A stretch of 64,000 bases of DNA from Nocardia terpenica (GTDB taxonomy: Bacteria > Actinomycetota > Actinomycetes > Mycobacteriales > Mycobacteriaceae). The stretch lies in NCBI RefSeq assembly GCF_013186535.1, contig NZ_JABMCZ010000005.1:1488001-1552000 (forward strand), in the 5' to 3' direction. Below the pieces are notes generated by a model that searched no databases, was not told the origin of the DNA, and saw nothing but the letters and a program-made list of their open reading frames with translations. This document shows positions 8,749-17,745 of this stretch, piece after piece. A program made the position numbers and the translations under genes. How positions within the stretch are numbered: the first letter of the stretch is position 1; every line of letters begins with the position of its first letter.

Positions 8749-10314
8749 ATGAATATCGACGACTTGCTGATCGATTCGATCGGCCGGGCCACCGCCTACG
8801 ACGGTCCTCGCCGCACGCCCGCGGTCGGCATTATCGGTGGCGGGATGTCCGGCGTCTGCATGGCAGTCATGCTGCGCCGGAGCGGGATTCGTGACATCAC
8901 CGTCTTCGAGAAGGCATCCGAGCTGGGCGGGACGTGGCGCGACAACGTCTACCCCGGCCTGTATTGCGATGTGCCCGCCCGGTTCTATCAGTACAGTTTC
9001 GCGCCGAATCCGCATTGGACGCGAGTGTTCGCCTCCGGCACCGACATTCACGCCTATCTGCGTCGCATTGCCGACAGATTCGATGTGCGCCAACATTTCC
9101 GCTTCAACACCGAAGTCACCGAGGCACGCTTCGTCGACAACCGGTGGCAGGTGCACACCGCCGACGGCGCGGTCGCGACCTTCGATTTCCTCATCGCGGC
9201 AACCGGCGTGCTCCGCGTCCCCCGATACCCGGACATCCCGGGGCTCGGCGACTTTCACGGCCCGGTAATGCACTCGGCACGATGGGACCGCGCTGCCGAG
9301 GTCGTGGGCAAGCGCGTGGCAGTGATAGGCACAGGGTCCACCGGCGTCCAGATCGCCACCGCTCTCGCCGAGACCACCGCCCGGCTGGACCTGTTTCAGC
9401 GCAGCGCCAACTGGGTTGTGACACTGCCGAATCCGCGCTACTCCGCGCTGACCCGCGCGGCACATCGCCGATGGCCGATGCTGGATCGGCTGGGCTACGA
9501 CGGATATGAGCGGTTCTTCGAGTTCTTCTCCCGCGCGGTGATCCGATCCGGTTGGCGTCGAACACTTCTCAGCACGATCTGCCGTGCGAACCTGCACACC
9601 GTGGACGACTCCGATGTGCGCCGCATGCTCACTCCGGACTATAAACCGATGTGCCGCCGCCTGATCGTCTCCGGCGGATTCCTTCGTGCCGTCCGCCGTG
9701 GCACCGTGCACGTGGTCGATACCGGCATCGACCACATCGCCGAGCGCGGCGTCGTCACCACCGACGGTGTCCTGCACGAGTGCGACGCGATCGTGCTGGC
9801 CACCGGGTTCGACGCCCACGCCTACCTGCGGCCGATGCGGCTGTACGGGCGCGACGGGATCGGCCTCGACGATGCCTGGCGCGACGGGCCGCAGGCTCAC
9901 CTCACCGTGGCCGTTCCCGGATTCCCGAACTTCTTCATGCTCCTGGGCCCGCACAGCCCCATCGGGAACTACTCCCTCACCGCCATCGCCGAAATGCAGG
10001 CACGGCACATCGCGGCCTGAATCGACCGCCGGCGCGACGAACTCTTCGACACCGTCTCCCCCACCCGCCGCGCCACCGACGCCTACCACGCCGGGCTCTA
10101 CGCCGCCCTGCCCGAAACCATCTGGGCGACCGGATGTTCCAGCTGGTACCTCGGCAACGACGAACTCCCACAACTATGGCCCTGGACCCCCGCCGAACTC
10201 CGCACACGACTCTCGGCGGCACCCGACCTCCACGACTACGACCTCCGCCGCACCCTCATCGACACGTCGCCGTCCCCCACCCATCTCCTCGGAGTGGACG
10301 AAGATCGATCCTGA
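8749..10314 (+). pseudogene. Flavin-containing Baeyer-Villiger-type monooxygenase interrupted by one TGA
   Basis: The frame carries GIIGGGMSGVCMAV (FAD site), the Baeyer-Villiger fingerprint FHGPVMHSARW (FxGxxxHxxxW) near residue 175, and the NADPH site VIGTGSTGVQ. Translation stops at TGA 10018-10020 after MQARHIAA, but the same frame then encodes 97 more residues of family C-terminus (IDRRRDELFDTVSPTRRATDA, then GCSSWYLGNDELPQLWPW). Family members usually have Trp at this point (IARWID), so a TGG to TGA change explains the break. ATG 8749 has AAGGAGG upstream. The truncated 423-aa protein lacks the conserved tail and is probably inactive unless the stop is read through. Confidence 0.8.
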
Positions 10315-10340
10315 TCGACGTCCGGCGCGAGGGAGACACG

Positions 10341-10577
10341 ATGAGCGGAGGTTCGGAAATCCCGATCCGCGCTATGCGGAGGTCCCGGCCGCGATGGCGG
10401 AACCGGAGTTCGTGCACGGTGCGCGAGCCAACATGGATCTGTTCCTGCATACCTGGCGGACCGGCGAGTTGCCGATCACCGAGCAGATGAGTGGGGTCGT
10501 CGAGCTCGCCGTGGCCCGGGTCCGCGAAGGTGTCTCGCTCACAACGATTCCCGGCTACTACCGGATCGGCGCGGCCC
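10341..10577 (+). pseudogene. N-terminal remnant of a PucR/CdaR-type regulator
   Basis: A stretch resembling the N-terminal RsbRD/PucR-like domain: GNPDPRYAEVPAAMAEPEF, then GARANMDLFLHTWRTGELP and VVELAVARVREGVSLTTI. The ATG at 10341 has GAGGGAG upstream but is out of frame with the conserved sequence by a few bases. Homology stops at about 10577, where chloride-channel sequence begins; the GGDEF-like and HTH parts of the family are absent. Confidence 0.5.
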
Positions 10578-11205
10578 GGAATGGTTACGGCCCGCGGTCG
10601 GCGGGTTCGTGCTCGGCGGGCTGCTGCTGGTGCTGCCGCAGATGTACGGGGTCGGGTACCGGGGCGACCCGCGCCGCGATCACCGCGATCATCGTTTTGT
10701 TCGAGCTGACCGGCGAGTACACCATCATCCTGCCGCTCATGCTCGCCATCGTCGCCGCCACCGCGGTCTCCCGAGTGCTGTCGAAGGACACCATCTACAC
10801 ACGCAAACTCACTAGCTGCGGCGTGGATCTCGATGCGGCACATGATAATACGGCCGACCGCATGGACGGTCTCACCGTCGCCTCGGTCATGGAACTCATG
10901 CCCGAACCCATCCCCGCCGACACTCCCCTCGACGCCGCGAGCCGGGCAGTGTGGTTGTCGGCCAACGGAATCCTGCCGGTCACCGGCCCCGACCAGCGTT
11001 ACCACGGCTGCGTCACCGCTCGTGCGGTCGCCGACCTGACCGTCAGGCCACCGGAGGTCGTCGAAACATCCACTCTCCTCGAGGCTCTCGACATCCTCGC
11101 GGGTGCCGAGGGGGCCGGAGTGCCCGTCCTCTACTCCCGCGGCCATGCCGTCGTCGGCTGGCTCACCCACCGCGCCGTCCTTGCCGCACTGCAGAATCCG
11201 GCCCC
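10578..11205 (+). pseudogene. Chloride channel (ClC) remnant with C-terminal CBS domains
   Basis: Two joined ClC pieces in different frames. The first reads LRPAVGGFVLGGLLLVLPQM then YGVGY, a late transmembrane segment; the second, from about 10672, reads RAAITAIIVLFELTGEYTII, the last transmembrane segments, followed by two CBS motifs (MELMPEPIPADTPLDAASRA and the repeat after PPEVVETSTLLEAL). Several hundred bases of the pore region and the 5' half are missing, and the frame runs on past the expected end without a stop. A decayed fragment joined to the PucR remnant. Confidence 0.65.
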
Positions 11206-11251
11206 GCAGCCGCCGCCTGACCCGCGAGACCGAGCCGCCGCAGCACCTCCG

Positions 11252-12043
11252 TTACCCTCTCGGGAGCCGGGGCCACGGCTGGAAGCCGTCCAGGCCCGGC
11301 AGCGGCGTCACCGATCCGCCGTTGGCGGGGAGTTCGGCCTTCCAGTCCGCTCCCACCCACTTCTCGGTGGCATGTACCGATCGCAATCGCCCGTCGCCGT
11401 CTTGCAGGGCCAGATCCGCCACCGCGCGGTCCGGGTTGAAAGACACCCAGCGGAATCCGGCGAACAATGGGAGTTCGCCCTCGGAGTCGAATCCCGTCGG
11501 CACTCGCCGGTCCGGCGCCCGGTCGGCCGGCGCCACCACGGCCATGGCACGGGCCTCGGAAACCCAAGCGGTGCCGCCGATACCGGCCAGCCGCGCCTGG
11601 TGCTGCATCATGGCCACGACCGCGCCTTCGGGAGTGTGACTGAATCCCGTGGCGACATCACCCTGGACTCGGGTCGGGCCCCAGCGCGGCGAGGCGGGCA
11701 GCCCGGTCCCGTGCCAATGCTGCCAGGTGATCCAGGGTGCCATCACCAACGCCAGCGGCACGGTATCACCCGCAGTCGCGGAATCCAGCGCCCTGGAAGC
11801 GGGCGCTGCCCGCTGCCCGGTGGCCGTCGGCGACGAGCAGGCCGCCACCGGCATCGTGAACACGATAACCGTTGCGAGGCAGCCGAATACCGATCGTGAC
11901 AGCCGGGTCCGGTCGGGTGAACCGGTCATCGCAGTTCTCCGTTCTGCCCGCCGTCGCGGTGCGGGCCGTTGTGCCCGTGCGGGCGTGGGGCTTCGCCAAT
12001 TCGTCGGTAGGACACCGATTTCGGGCGCACCGGCGTCGGTCAT
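11252..12043 (-). CDS. Secreted lipoprotein, DUF8175-like
   Basis: A probable lipoprotein: hydrophobic signal then lipobox VAAC followed by SSPT. The mature part (LALVMAPWITWQHWHGTGLP, then GDVATGFSHTPEGAVVAMMQ) resembles DUF8175 proteins, often found near actinobacterial conjugation or plasmid-transfer genes; function unknown. Two starts are possible: ATG 12043, whose ATGA overlaps the stop of the upstream gene, or ATG 11929, which has GGAG upstream and puts the signal peptide at the very N-terminus. The coupled start would put 38 Arg/Pro-rich residues before the signal, so 11929 may be the real one. Last gene of the CtaG-like operon. Confidence 0.7.
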   Translation of the reverse strand: MTDAGAPEIGVLPTNWRSPTPARAQRPAPRRRAERRTAMTGSPDRTRLSRSVFGCLATVIVFTMPVAACSSPTATGQRAAPASRALDSATAGDTVPLALVMAPWITWQHWHGTGLPASPRWGPTRVQGDVATGFSHTPEGAVVAMMQHQARLAGIGGTAWVSEARAMAVVAPADRAPDRRVPTGFDSEGELPLFAGFRWVSFNPDRAVADLALQDGDGRLRSVHATEKWVGADWKAELPANGGSVTPLPGLDGFQPWPRLPRG

Positions 12044-12384
12044 GATTCGTGGCGTCGTTTGCCGCGTCGGCGGCGATGCTGCCCGCCGTCGATGGTGGAC
12101 AGGTCGTGCCGGGTGAGAACGAGCATCGCCGAGCCGGTGTCTCGGATGAGCATGTCGAGTTCGTCGAGGATCATGCCGACACCGTCACCGGCTGCCCGGA
12201 CCTGTTCGGGGGTTGCGTCGAGGTGATCGAAGACGACGCGCAGGGTGTACAGCTGCAACCCGACATCGAACAAGTGGCGCACCAGGCGGTCGCTCGAGGC
12301 GGCGAACGCGGCATGATCGCCCCGCGCCATGGCGGCGGGGTCGAAGAACGGGTAAGGCGGCGTGGGTGACGGAGGGTCGTTCAT
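12040..12384 (-). CDS. Hypothetical protein, 114 aa
   Basis: Small soluble protein starting MNDPPSPTPPYPFFDPAAMA, with a helical middle (DRLVRHLFDVGLQLYTLRVV) and a basic C-terminal tail. Not assigned to a family. ATG 12384 has GGAAGG six bases upstream. Its stop overlaps the ATG of the lipoprotein gene (ATGA) and it begins 55 bp after the CtaG-like gene, so the three are probably cotranscribed. Confidence 0.65.
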   Translation of the reverse strand: MNDPPSPTPPYPFFDPAAMARGDHAAFAASSDRLVRHLFDVGLQLYTLRVVFDHLDATPEQVRAAGDGVGMILDELDMLIRDTGSAMLVLTRHDLSTIDGGQHRRRRGKRRHES

Positions 12385-12439
12385 ATCGCCTTCCTGGTCG
12401 ATGGGTGAGTATCCGAGGCTGCGACACCGGCGAAACCGG

Positions 12440-13420
12440 TCATCGAGGGTCCGTGTCGCGGCCGCCGTCGTGGTGGGGCCGGTCGCGGCTGTGCAGGTCG
12501 GCCAGCCGGGCGTTGTAGGCGTCCAGGGCCGCCTGTTCGTCGTCGATATCGGTGGTGTCCGTGGCGAATTCGCCGAGGGTGGCGCGGCGGCGGACATCGT
12601 CGAGCCATGGGCCGAAACTGCGGTCGCCGGATCGGATCCATTGCCCGGCAACGATGATCATCAACAGCATCATCAGGCCGTCGCCACCGACCCACATGAT
12701 CACCCCCGCCGCGCTCTGGTCGCCGAGCGCATCCGGACCCCAGGTGCGGGAGGCGGCGTAGGCGGGCGCGAGCACGCTCGACGACATCATCAGCGTGACA
12801 CCGACCAGCGTGTCCGGACCCATACAGACGGCGAGCACCAGCAGCCGCAGCGAATACGGCCACGGCGGCTCGACGGTGAGCTCCCCGCCCGCGAGGGGAA
12901 GCAGCAGCAGGTACCCGCTGAGGAAATACAGCAGCAGCTCCGCGTCGTGGATCCACATGTGCGTCGCCATCGCCTGCTGGAAACCGGTCAGATGCGTCAG
13001 CACGATCACCGCGCTGTACAGCGGCACCGTGAACCACGCCGAGACCAGAAACCGCACCGGCGTCCGGGTCCGCACGCGATCGACGACCGAGCGGGCCCGC
13101 GCGCCCATGGCGTCGTAGCCCAGCCGGATCGGCTGCGCCCAGACCAGCAGCGCGGGCACGACCATGATCATCATCAGGTGCACCACCATGTGCGCGGTGA
13201 ACAGGTGATGCGCATACCGCGCCAGCGCGCTGTCGAGGGTCACGACCAGGCCCACCAGCCCCGCATACCAGCAGACGACGCGGATCGTCGGCCACGGCTC
13301 GCGCCGCCGGTGCACCAGCCATCCGTAACCTGCCGCGCCTACGACCAGCAGCGCATCCACCACCGGCGAAAACGTCCACGCCGTGAGCACACTGCCCCAG
13401 TTCGGCGGAGTATCGCCCAT
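12440..13420 (-). CDS. Cytochrome c oxidase assembly protein, CtaG (caa3) family
   Basis: Multi-pass membrane protein of the caa3_CtaG family, linked to copper delivery or cytochrome oxidase assembly. Seen: several hydrophobic helices, a histidine-rich segment ARYAHHLFTAHMVVHLMMIM, and THMWIHDAELLLYFLSG. About 326 aa from ATG 13420; ATG 13432 is an alternative four codons upstream, and neither has a strong ribosome site. The C-terminal 50 residues are hydrophilic and acidic. It heads a minus-strand operon with a 114-aa protein and a lipoprotein. An inverted repeat lies just upstream. Confidence 0.8.
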   Translation of the reverse strand: MGDTPPNWGSVLTAWTFSPVVDALLVVGAAGYGWLVHRRREPWPTIRVVCWYAGLVGLVVTLDSALARYAHHLFTAHMVVHLMMIMVVPALLVWAQPIRLGYDAMGARARSVVDRVRTRTPVRFLVSAWFTVPLYSAVIVLTHLTGFQQAMATHMWIHDAELLLYFLSGYLLLLPLAGGELTVEPPWPYSLRLLVLAVCMGPDTLVGVTLMMSSSVLAPAYAASRTWGPDALGDQSAAGVIMWVGGDGLMMLLMIIVAGQWIRSGDRSFGPWLDDVRRRATLGEFATDTTDIDDEQAALDAYNARLADLHSRDRPHHDGGRDTDPR

Positions 13421-13433
13421 CGCAACCCACATT

Positions 13434-13457
13434 AGAGCATTATGCAACAATTGCTCT
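13434..13457. promoter_or_regulatory. Inverted repeat upstream of ctaG-like gene
   Basis: AGAGCA at 13434-13439 and TGCTCT at 13452-13457 form perfect 6-bp arms around an AT-rich 12-bp centre, immediately before the CtaG-like start. This fits a repressor operator (for example a metal-responsive one given the neighbour), but no regulator gene is adjacent and the family is not identified. Confidence 0.35.
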
Positions 13458-13624
13458 CTGCATGCATCTGGGGTCCGCGCCGATCGAATGATGCAAAGGG
13501 AAACTGCTGCAGAGAGCTCGTTTTCAGGTAGCCATGGGCATACGCCCAAGCGATCCGGGGTGGGGTGAGCCGTCGGTGAGGGGCTGCGCATAGTGACATC
13601 CGCGGAACAGGGCCGTCGCTGCGG

Positions 13625-13870
13625 ATGGCGCGCGGGCTCGGCGCGGACGGGCTCGACGGCGCACTCGCGCGGCCCGGTCCCGCCGGAATCGCCGAGCTAC
13701 TCGGCGCCCCGACCACGTACACCGTGACCGATCCCGACACTCGCGTCTTCAGCGAAATGCTGCTGGCGGCAACGCGATACGAACGCCTGCGCGACTATCG
13801 GTTGATGCCCTTGGTCTTCCGCCCTGAATGGTCCGATGCCCCACCTCGGCCAGCTCGACGGCATCCTTGA
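13625..13870 (+). CDS. Doubtful small ORF, 81 aa
   Basis: An open frame with natural-looking residue composition (AELLGAPTTYTVTDPDTRVF, then LLAATRYERLRDYRLMP) between two minus-strand genes. No clear ribosome site and no family recognised. It could be a fragment of a larger lost gene. Kept at low confidence because nothing else explains the 500-bp gap between the CtaG-like and nitronate monooxygenase genes. Confidence 0.2.
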   Translation: MARGLGADGLDGALARPGPAGIAELLGAPTTYTVTDPDTRVFSEMLLAATRYERLRDYRLMPLVFRPEWSDAPPRPARRHP

Positions 13871-13924
13871 CAGCAAGCCGGGCTGAGGCGTTCCACCACC
13901 ATGCCTCGTCACCGGCCTGATCGG

Positions 13925-14908
13925 TCAGCGTCCGGCCAGTTCAGCCACGGCTTGTTTCGCCGGAATCACCCGATCCATCCGCAGCGCGGAGTCGCCCGCA
14001 TACAGCGCAGCATGGTCGACCCACTGCTCCGGCATGCCCTCCACCGGCACCGCGGGGCTGAACAACGGGAGCCAAGGTCGCTGTTTGGCCAGAACCGATC
14101 CCGCGCTGCTTTCGGGCACCACCCGCGCCAGCGGACCACTACAGGCATTGATCAACGAGGGCAATCGCCGCGCGGCCCCATCGGGGCGGCACCAGCGTTC
14201 GGTGACCGGAGTCGGAACGACCCGATGCCGAGCCGGCCACCCCAGGCCGAACAGCGTCGTCTCCAGTGTCTTCTCGGCAGCGAGCACGCGACGTTTGTAT
14301 TCGCGGTGCGCTCCGGACTCCTCGGTCAACACGAACCGGGTTCCTGCGACCACGCCCGCAGCACCCTCGGCCAACGCGGCAGCGGTATCGGTTGCGTTGG
14401 CAATCCCTCCAGCCAGCAGCACCGGACGAGAGCCCGCGATCGGCAGCACCCGCGGCAGGAACTCCAGCGCTGCAACGGTTCCCACCAGATGTCCGCCCGC
14501 CTCGCGGCCCTGGGCAATCAGCCCGTCGGCACCCCACGCCACCGCGGCGCGAGCCTGCTCCTCGGTGCCAACCAACACGAGAACGAACGCGCCAGCCTCT
14601 CGCAGTTCCTGCACGACGGCGCGGTTGCCACCGAAAGCGAGCACCACGACATCGACGTGCTCCTCCAGACAGACCCGGACATGGTGCCGGCGGGCGAAAG
14701 GCATCAACAGATTGACCGACACCGCTCGATCGACGGCCTCCTCACGGACTCTGCCGATCGCCGCGCGCAACTCGTCTGGTGGCAGCAGACCGATAGTTCC
14801 CAGCCCGCCCGCGCTGGCCACCGCCGCGGCCAACCGGCCGCCAGCGATGTTGCCCATGCCCGCCTGCACGACCGGAACGTCCAACCGAAACCTGTCGAGA
14901 ATATCCAC
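13925..14908 (-). CDS. Nitronate monooxygenase (2-nitropropane dioxygenase family)
   Basis: FMN-dependent TIM-barrel enzyme oxidising alkyl nitronates such as propionate 3-nitronate. Seen: N-terminal VPVVQAGMGNIAGGRLAAAV, the glycine-rich FMN/catalytic region AQGREAGGHLVG with the conserved His, and VLLAGGIANATDTAAALAEG near residue 200. From GTG 14908 the protein is 327 aa, normal for the class; the open frame extends 47 codons further upstream, but that extension is not family-like. Monocistronic on the minus strand. Looks intact. Confidence 0.85.
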   Translation of the reverse strand: MDILDRFRLDVPVVQAGMGNIAGGRLAAAVASAGGLGTIGLLPPDELRAAIGRVREEAVDRAVSVNLLMPFARRHHVRVCLEEHVDVVVLAFGGNRAVVQELREAGAFVLVLVGTEEQARAAVAWGADGLIAQGREAGGHLVGTVAALEFLPRVLPIAGSRPVLLAGGIANATDTAAALAEGAAGVVAGTRFVLTEESGAHREYKRRVLAAEKTLETTLFGLGWPARHRVVPTPVTERWCRPDGAARRLPSLINACSGPLARVVPESSAGSVLAKQRPWLPLFSPAVPVEGMPEQWVDHAALYAGDSALRMDRVIPAKQAVAELAGR

Positions 14909-15040
14909 GAAGCAGACCCTAACGGCTATCGACCAACCAGCAGCGTCGCAGCCGAATCCAAGTTCTGACCTGGGTGCGGCTCCGCTGGAGGGGCGGTTGA
15001 TCGTGCCGTCAGGACCTGACCCCAGCGAATGAGGCCGCTT

Positions 15041-15064
15041 GTTCGCCATTGCCCAGCAACGGAT
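15041..15064 (-). terminator. Conserved 3' hairpin behind membrane paralog 1
   Basis: On the minus strand, 33 bp after the stop of the membrane protein gene, a 7-bp stem (CCGTTGC with GCAATGG, one G-U pair) around a TGG loop. It matches, with one mismatch in 24, the element at 17722-17745 behind the paralogous gene. Probably a terminator or RNA processing stem; no U-run follows. Confidence 0.45.
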
Positions 15065-15097
15065 TCGAGGAGTCTTGTCGGCCGAGGGGTCGACCGG

Positions 15098-15700
15098 CTA
15101 TGTAGCCGGTGTGGATATGGCCGGGGCGATACCGTCGCGGGTGCGGTGGCGATGGTAGGAGATGGCTACCGCGGCCAGCAGTGGTCCCCATGCGGCCAGG
15201 GGTAGGTAGCAGAGTGTGAAGATCACCCGCTGGGCCGGGCCGCCCATTTCGGTGGAGGACGGGTCGGCGAGCATCGTGTAGCAGTTGTAGGCGAAGGTGA
15301 GGCCACCGGCGGTGGCCAGCACCGCGCCGACCAGAGCCGGTACGACGACGGCCAGTGGGCGGACCGGTCGGCCACCCAGCGCCGGAATCCAGTGCGGCAC
15401 AACCTCACCCCATGGACTCACCAGGCCGATGGTCAGGAACGCCAATGCCTCGAGCACGATCATGATCGCGATGATGTATCCCCGTGCCCACCAGGGCAGA
15501 TTCGTCGCCTCGCCAAGGGGAAGCCCCAATACCGCGCCGAGCCGCCACAAGGTGAACGGCAAAACGGCCACCGGCACGAGACGGGCAGCGATGACTGCCC
15601 AGCGCGGCGCGCCTGGGGACACACGGAACAACGGATGGTCTACCGATTTGTCAAGCACTAGCCGAATGCTGCCCGCCGACGCGGAAAACCACATCCCCAT
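15098..15700 (-). CDS. Membrane protein, paralog of the gene at 17189
   Basis: A 200-aa integral membrane protein with about four to five helices. It shares a core with the gene at 17189: LPFTLWRLGAVLGLPLG, EALAFLTIGLVSPWGEVVPH followed by WIP and GRP, and a final YLPLAAWGPLL. Actinobacterial proteins of this layout are annotated only as hypothetical membrane proteins. The start is uncertain (TTG 15703, ATG 15700 or a later GTG); the first 30 residues are not shared with the paralog. The two copies are in opposite orientation about 1.5 kb apart. Confidence 0.7.
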   Translation of the reverse strand: MGMWFSASAGSIRLVLDKSVDHPLFRVSPGAPRWAVIAARLVPVAVLPFTLWRLGAVLGLPLGEATNLPWWARGYIIAIMIVLEALAFLTIGLVSPWGEVVPHWIPALGGRPVRPLAVVVPALVGAVLATAGGLTFAYNCYTMLADPSSTEMGGPAQRVIFTLCYLPLAAWGPLLAAVAISYHRHRTRDGIAPAISTPAT

Positions 15701-15792
15701 CAAGGCTTACTTTTGTACGGCTCGAGGCGGAGGCGGGTCCTCCGGTGAGAGTTCATATCAGTCCATGAAGTGGAAGGCTCTGGGGTGGCGGT

Positions 15793-16455
15793 TCATTCGA
15801 GGAACGTCACGGTCTCGGACAGGGGAGCTCGGGGTAGGTAGGGGTGAGTGGCGGTGGGGTGGGCGAAGCCTATGGACATACCGCAGAACAGGATCTGCTC
15901 CGCTGGCGGTGCGATCACCTCATCGACCGTGTGGTGATACTCCGCCCACGCGATTTGGGTGCAGCTGTGTAGTCCTTCGGACCGCAACAGCAACATCACC
16001 GTCTGTAGGTACATACCCGTGTCCGCCCACTGCGGCGGGGGCATGTCTCGGTCCAGATAGCAGAACAGCGCGGTAGAAGCTCCGAAACAGTTCCAGTTCT
16101 CGGCCCGGACCCGAGCGCGAGATTCGGTGTCGTCGTGAGCGATACCGAGCGCACCGTATCGACGAGATCCCATATCCGCGAGACGTTCCCGATAGGGCGA
16201 AGCCATGTTCGGTGGGTAGTACGCGAACTCCGGCTCGTCGCCACGGTCACCGATGGCCACCCGCTCGGCGATGCGCTTCTTCAACTCCACCAGCCGATCA
16301 CCGGTCACAACGTAGATATGCCACGGCTGCAGATTGCCGCCCGACGGCGTGCGAGCGGCCGCTGTCAGTACCCTGTCCAGCACATCGCGCGCCACCGGTC
16401 GATCGGTGAACGTACGAATAGACTGCCTACTCGCTACTGCCTCATAAACATCCAC
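15793..16455 (-). CDS. Nitroreductase family protein
   Basis: FMN-dependent NAD(P)H oxidoreductase fold, 220 aa, acting in the cytoplasm on nitro compounds or quinones. Seen: N-terminal SRQSIRTFTDRPV (the RxSxR FMN-contact motif), ARTPSGGNLQPWHIYVV, and the C-terminal HPYLPRAPLSETVTF common to this subgroup. Complete length. It sits between the two inverted membrane-protein paralogs and near a nitronate monooxygenase, but no shared operon is evident. Confidence 0.88.
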   Translation of the reverse strand: MDVYEAVASRQSIRTFTDRPVARDVLDRVLTAAARTPSGGNLQPWHIYVVTGDRLVELKKRIAERVAIGDRGDEPEFAYYPPNMASPYRERLADMGSRRYGALGIAHDDTESRARVRAENWNCFGASTALFCYLDRDMPPPQWADTGMYLQTVMLLLRSEGLHSCTQIAWAEYHHTVDEVIAPPAEQILFCGMSIGFAHPTATHPYLPRAPLSETVTFLE

Positions 16456-16637
16456 GCCACGATCGTATTGAGGGCATCTCCGGTATCAACGTGATCCATC
16501 CCTCAGACACCGAGATTGCCTGCACAATCGATGTTTTGCGCGGTTAACTGCGAACCTGTCGGTGATCTGCCGCAGGGAGCGTCGGGGGATGAGATCGGCG
16601 CGATACAGCATCAGCGCCCGACGCCCAGGAGGCTTAC

Positions 16638-16895
16638 GTGGGGGACGCCGATCCCCGCAACGGCTACTTCGAAGCTCGATACCCGATCGGCCCCGAGAAG
16701 TACGCGACCGTCAAGGACGACAACCGCAAGGTCAAGCGATTCACAAGTAAGCGAGCCGCCGAGAACGCCGCCGCTGCAGTAGACATCGAGTACGCCAGCG
16801 GCGCCGTGGCCATCTCGACCGCCATCGCCTCGGCCAGCACCGCATCCACGCGGAAATCCGGCGGGTTGACGTTCTATGACTACGGGCCCGGTTGA
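16638..16895 (+). pseudogene. Tyrosine recombinase (integrase) N-terminal stub
   Basis: An 85-aa ORF with a good AGGAGG before GTG 16638. Its first half (GYFEARYPIGPEKYATVKDD, then KVKRFTSKRAAENAA) matches the SAM-like N-terminal arm-binding region of actinobacterial phage-type integrases. A low-complexity Ala/Ser stretch follows, then GLTFYDYG, which resembles the start of the core-binding domain, and a stop. The catalytic domain with RHRY residues is absent. Interpreted as a remnant of an integrated element; no attachment-site repeats were found. Confidence 0.5.
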
Positions 16896-17188
16896 CGGAG
16901 TGTCATGGATATGCACCTGCTCCTCGGCCGCGGCTCAGCGCTGGGCGAAAACCGGTGTGGCGAACGAGGACTCGGTGTCTCTACGGCTGCGTCGATGGCC
17001 GATCATGGCACTGTGGATCATTTTCTGCGTCCGGTCGCCGCGGCAGGTAGTACGCCTGAAGTCGGACGCTATGCCCTCCGGTGTGCGTCCACGGACTGAT
17101 ACGTATCGCTCCGGGGGCGGATGTGGCGAATGACGGTGCGTGACAGCCTCGGAGAGGTCGGTACAAACCTCGCCCAGGAGGCTGCCTC
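16896..17188. other. Gap of about 290 bp, nothing identified
   Basis: Between the integrase stub and the second membrane paralog. No frame here has a recognisable product; it may contain more decayed element sequence. Confidence 0.4.
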
Positions 17189-17722
17189 GTGTCCATCGGC
17201 GCGCTGCCACCCGCTCTTTTGCCTCTGGCGACCGCATCGCCTGTCCCCCCGTGGGCCCGGCGCGCCGCCGCCGCGACCTTGTGGATATGCCTGCCCTCCT
17301 CCCTATGGCGTCTCGCCGTGGTGATCGGCATCCCGCTCGGCCTCGGAGAGGGCGAATACGCCACGATGCTGATACCTGGATGGGGCTATCTCGTCCTACC
17401 GCTGTTGTCCGCATTCCAAGAGGCACTGGCCTGGCTGACCTTGGGTCTGGTTCAGTCGTGGGGCGAGGTGTGGCCGCGTTGGATTCCACGACTGCGCGGA
17501 CGCCCCATTCCCGTGCCTGTCGCGGTTATCCCTGCGGCGCTGGGTGCGCTCGCCTGCACCATCTACGGCGTGCTTTTCGTCTGGACGACGCTGCACGCCC
17601 ACATGGAGATCACGACCTGGGGAGAGTGGCTGATGAACATTTGCTACATCCCGCTGATGGCATGGGGACCTCTGCTGGGCATCGTCACCATCCACTACTA
17701 CCGACGTCGTACCCGTGGCTGA
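17189..17722 (+). CDS. Membrane protein, paralog of the gene at 15098
   Basis: A 177-aa integral membrane protein with about four helices. GTG 17189 has AGGAGG seven bases upstream. Shared features with the 15098 gene: SSLWRLAVVIGIPLG, EALAWLTLGLVQSWGEVWPR then WIP and GRP, and YIPLMAWGPLLG. Function unknown. The stop codon is the first part of a hairpin element also found behind the paralog. Confidence 0.75.
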   Translation: MSIGALPPALLPLATASPVPPWARRAAAATLWICLPSSLWRLAVVIGIPLGLGEGEYATMLIPGWGYLVLPLLSAFQEALAWLTLGLVQSWGEVWPRWIPRLRGRPIPVPVAVIPAALGALACTIYGVLFVWTTLHAHMEITTWGEWLMNICYIPLMAWGPLLGIVTIHYYRRRTRG

Positions 17723-17745
17723 TCCGTTGCTGGGCAACGGCGAAC
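17722..17745 (+). terminator. Conserved 3' hairpin behind membrane paralog 2
   Basis: Perfect 7-bp stem CCGTTGC/GCAACGG with TGG loop, beginning within the stop codon of the membrane gene. Twenty-three of 24 bases match the inverted copy at 15041-15064 although the two coding sequences have diverged much more. Confidence 0.45.
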
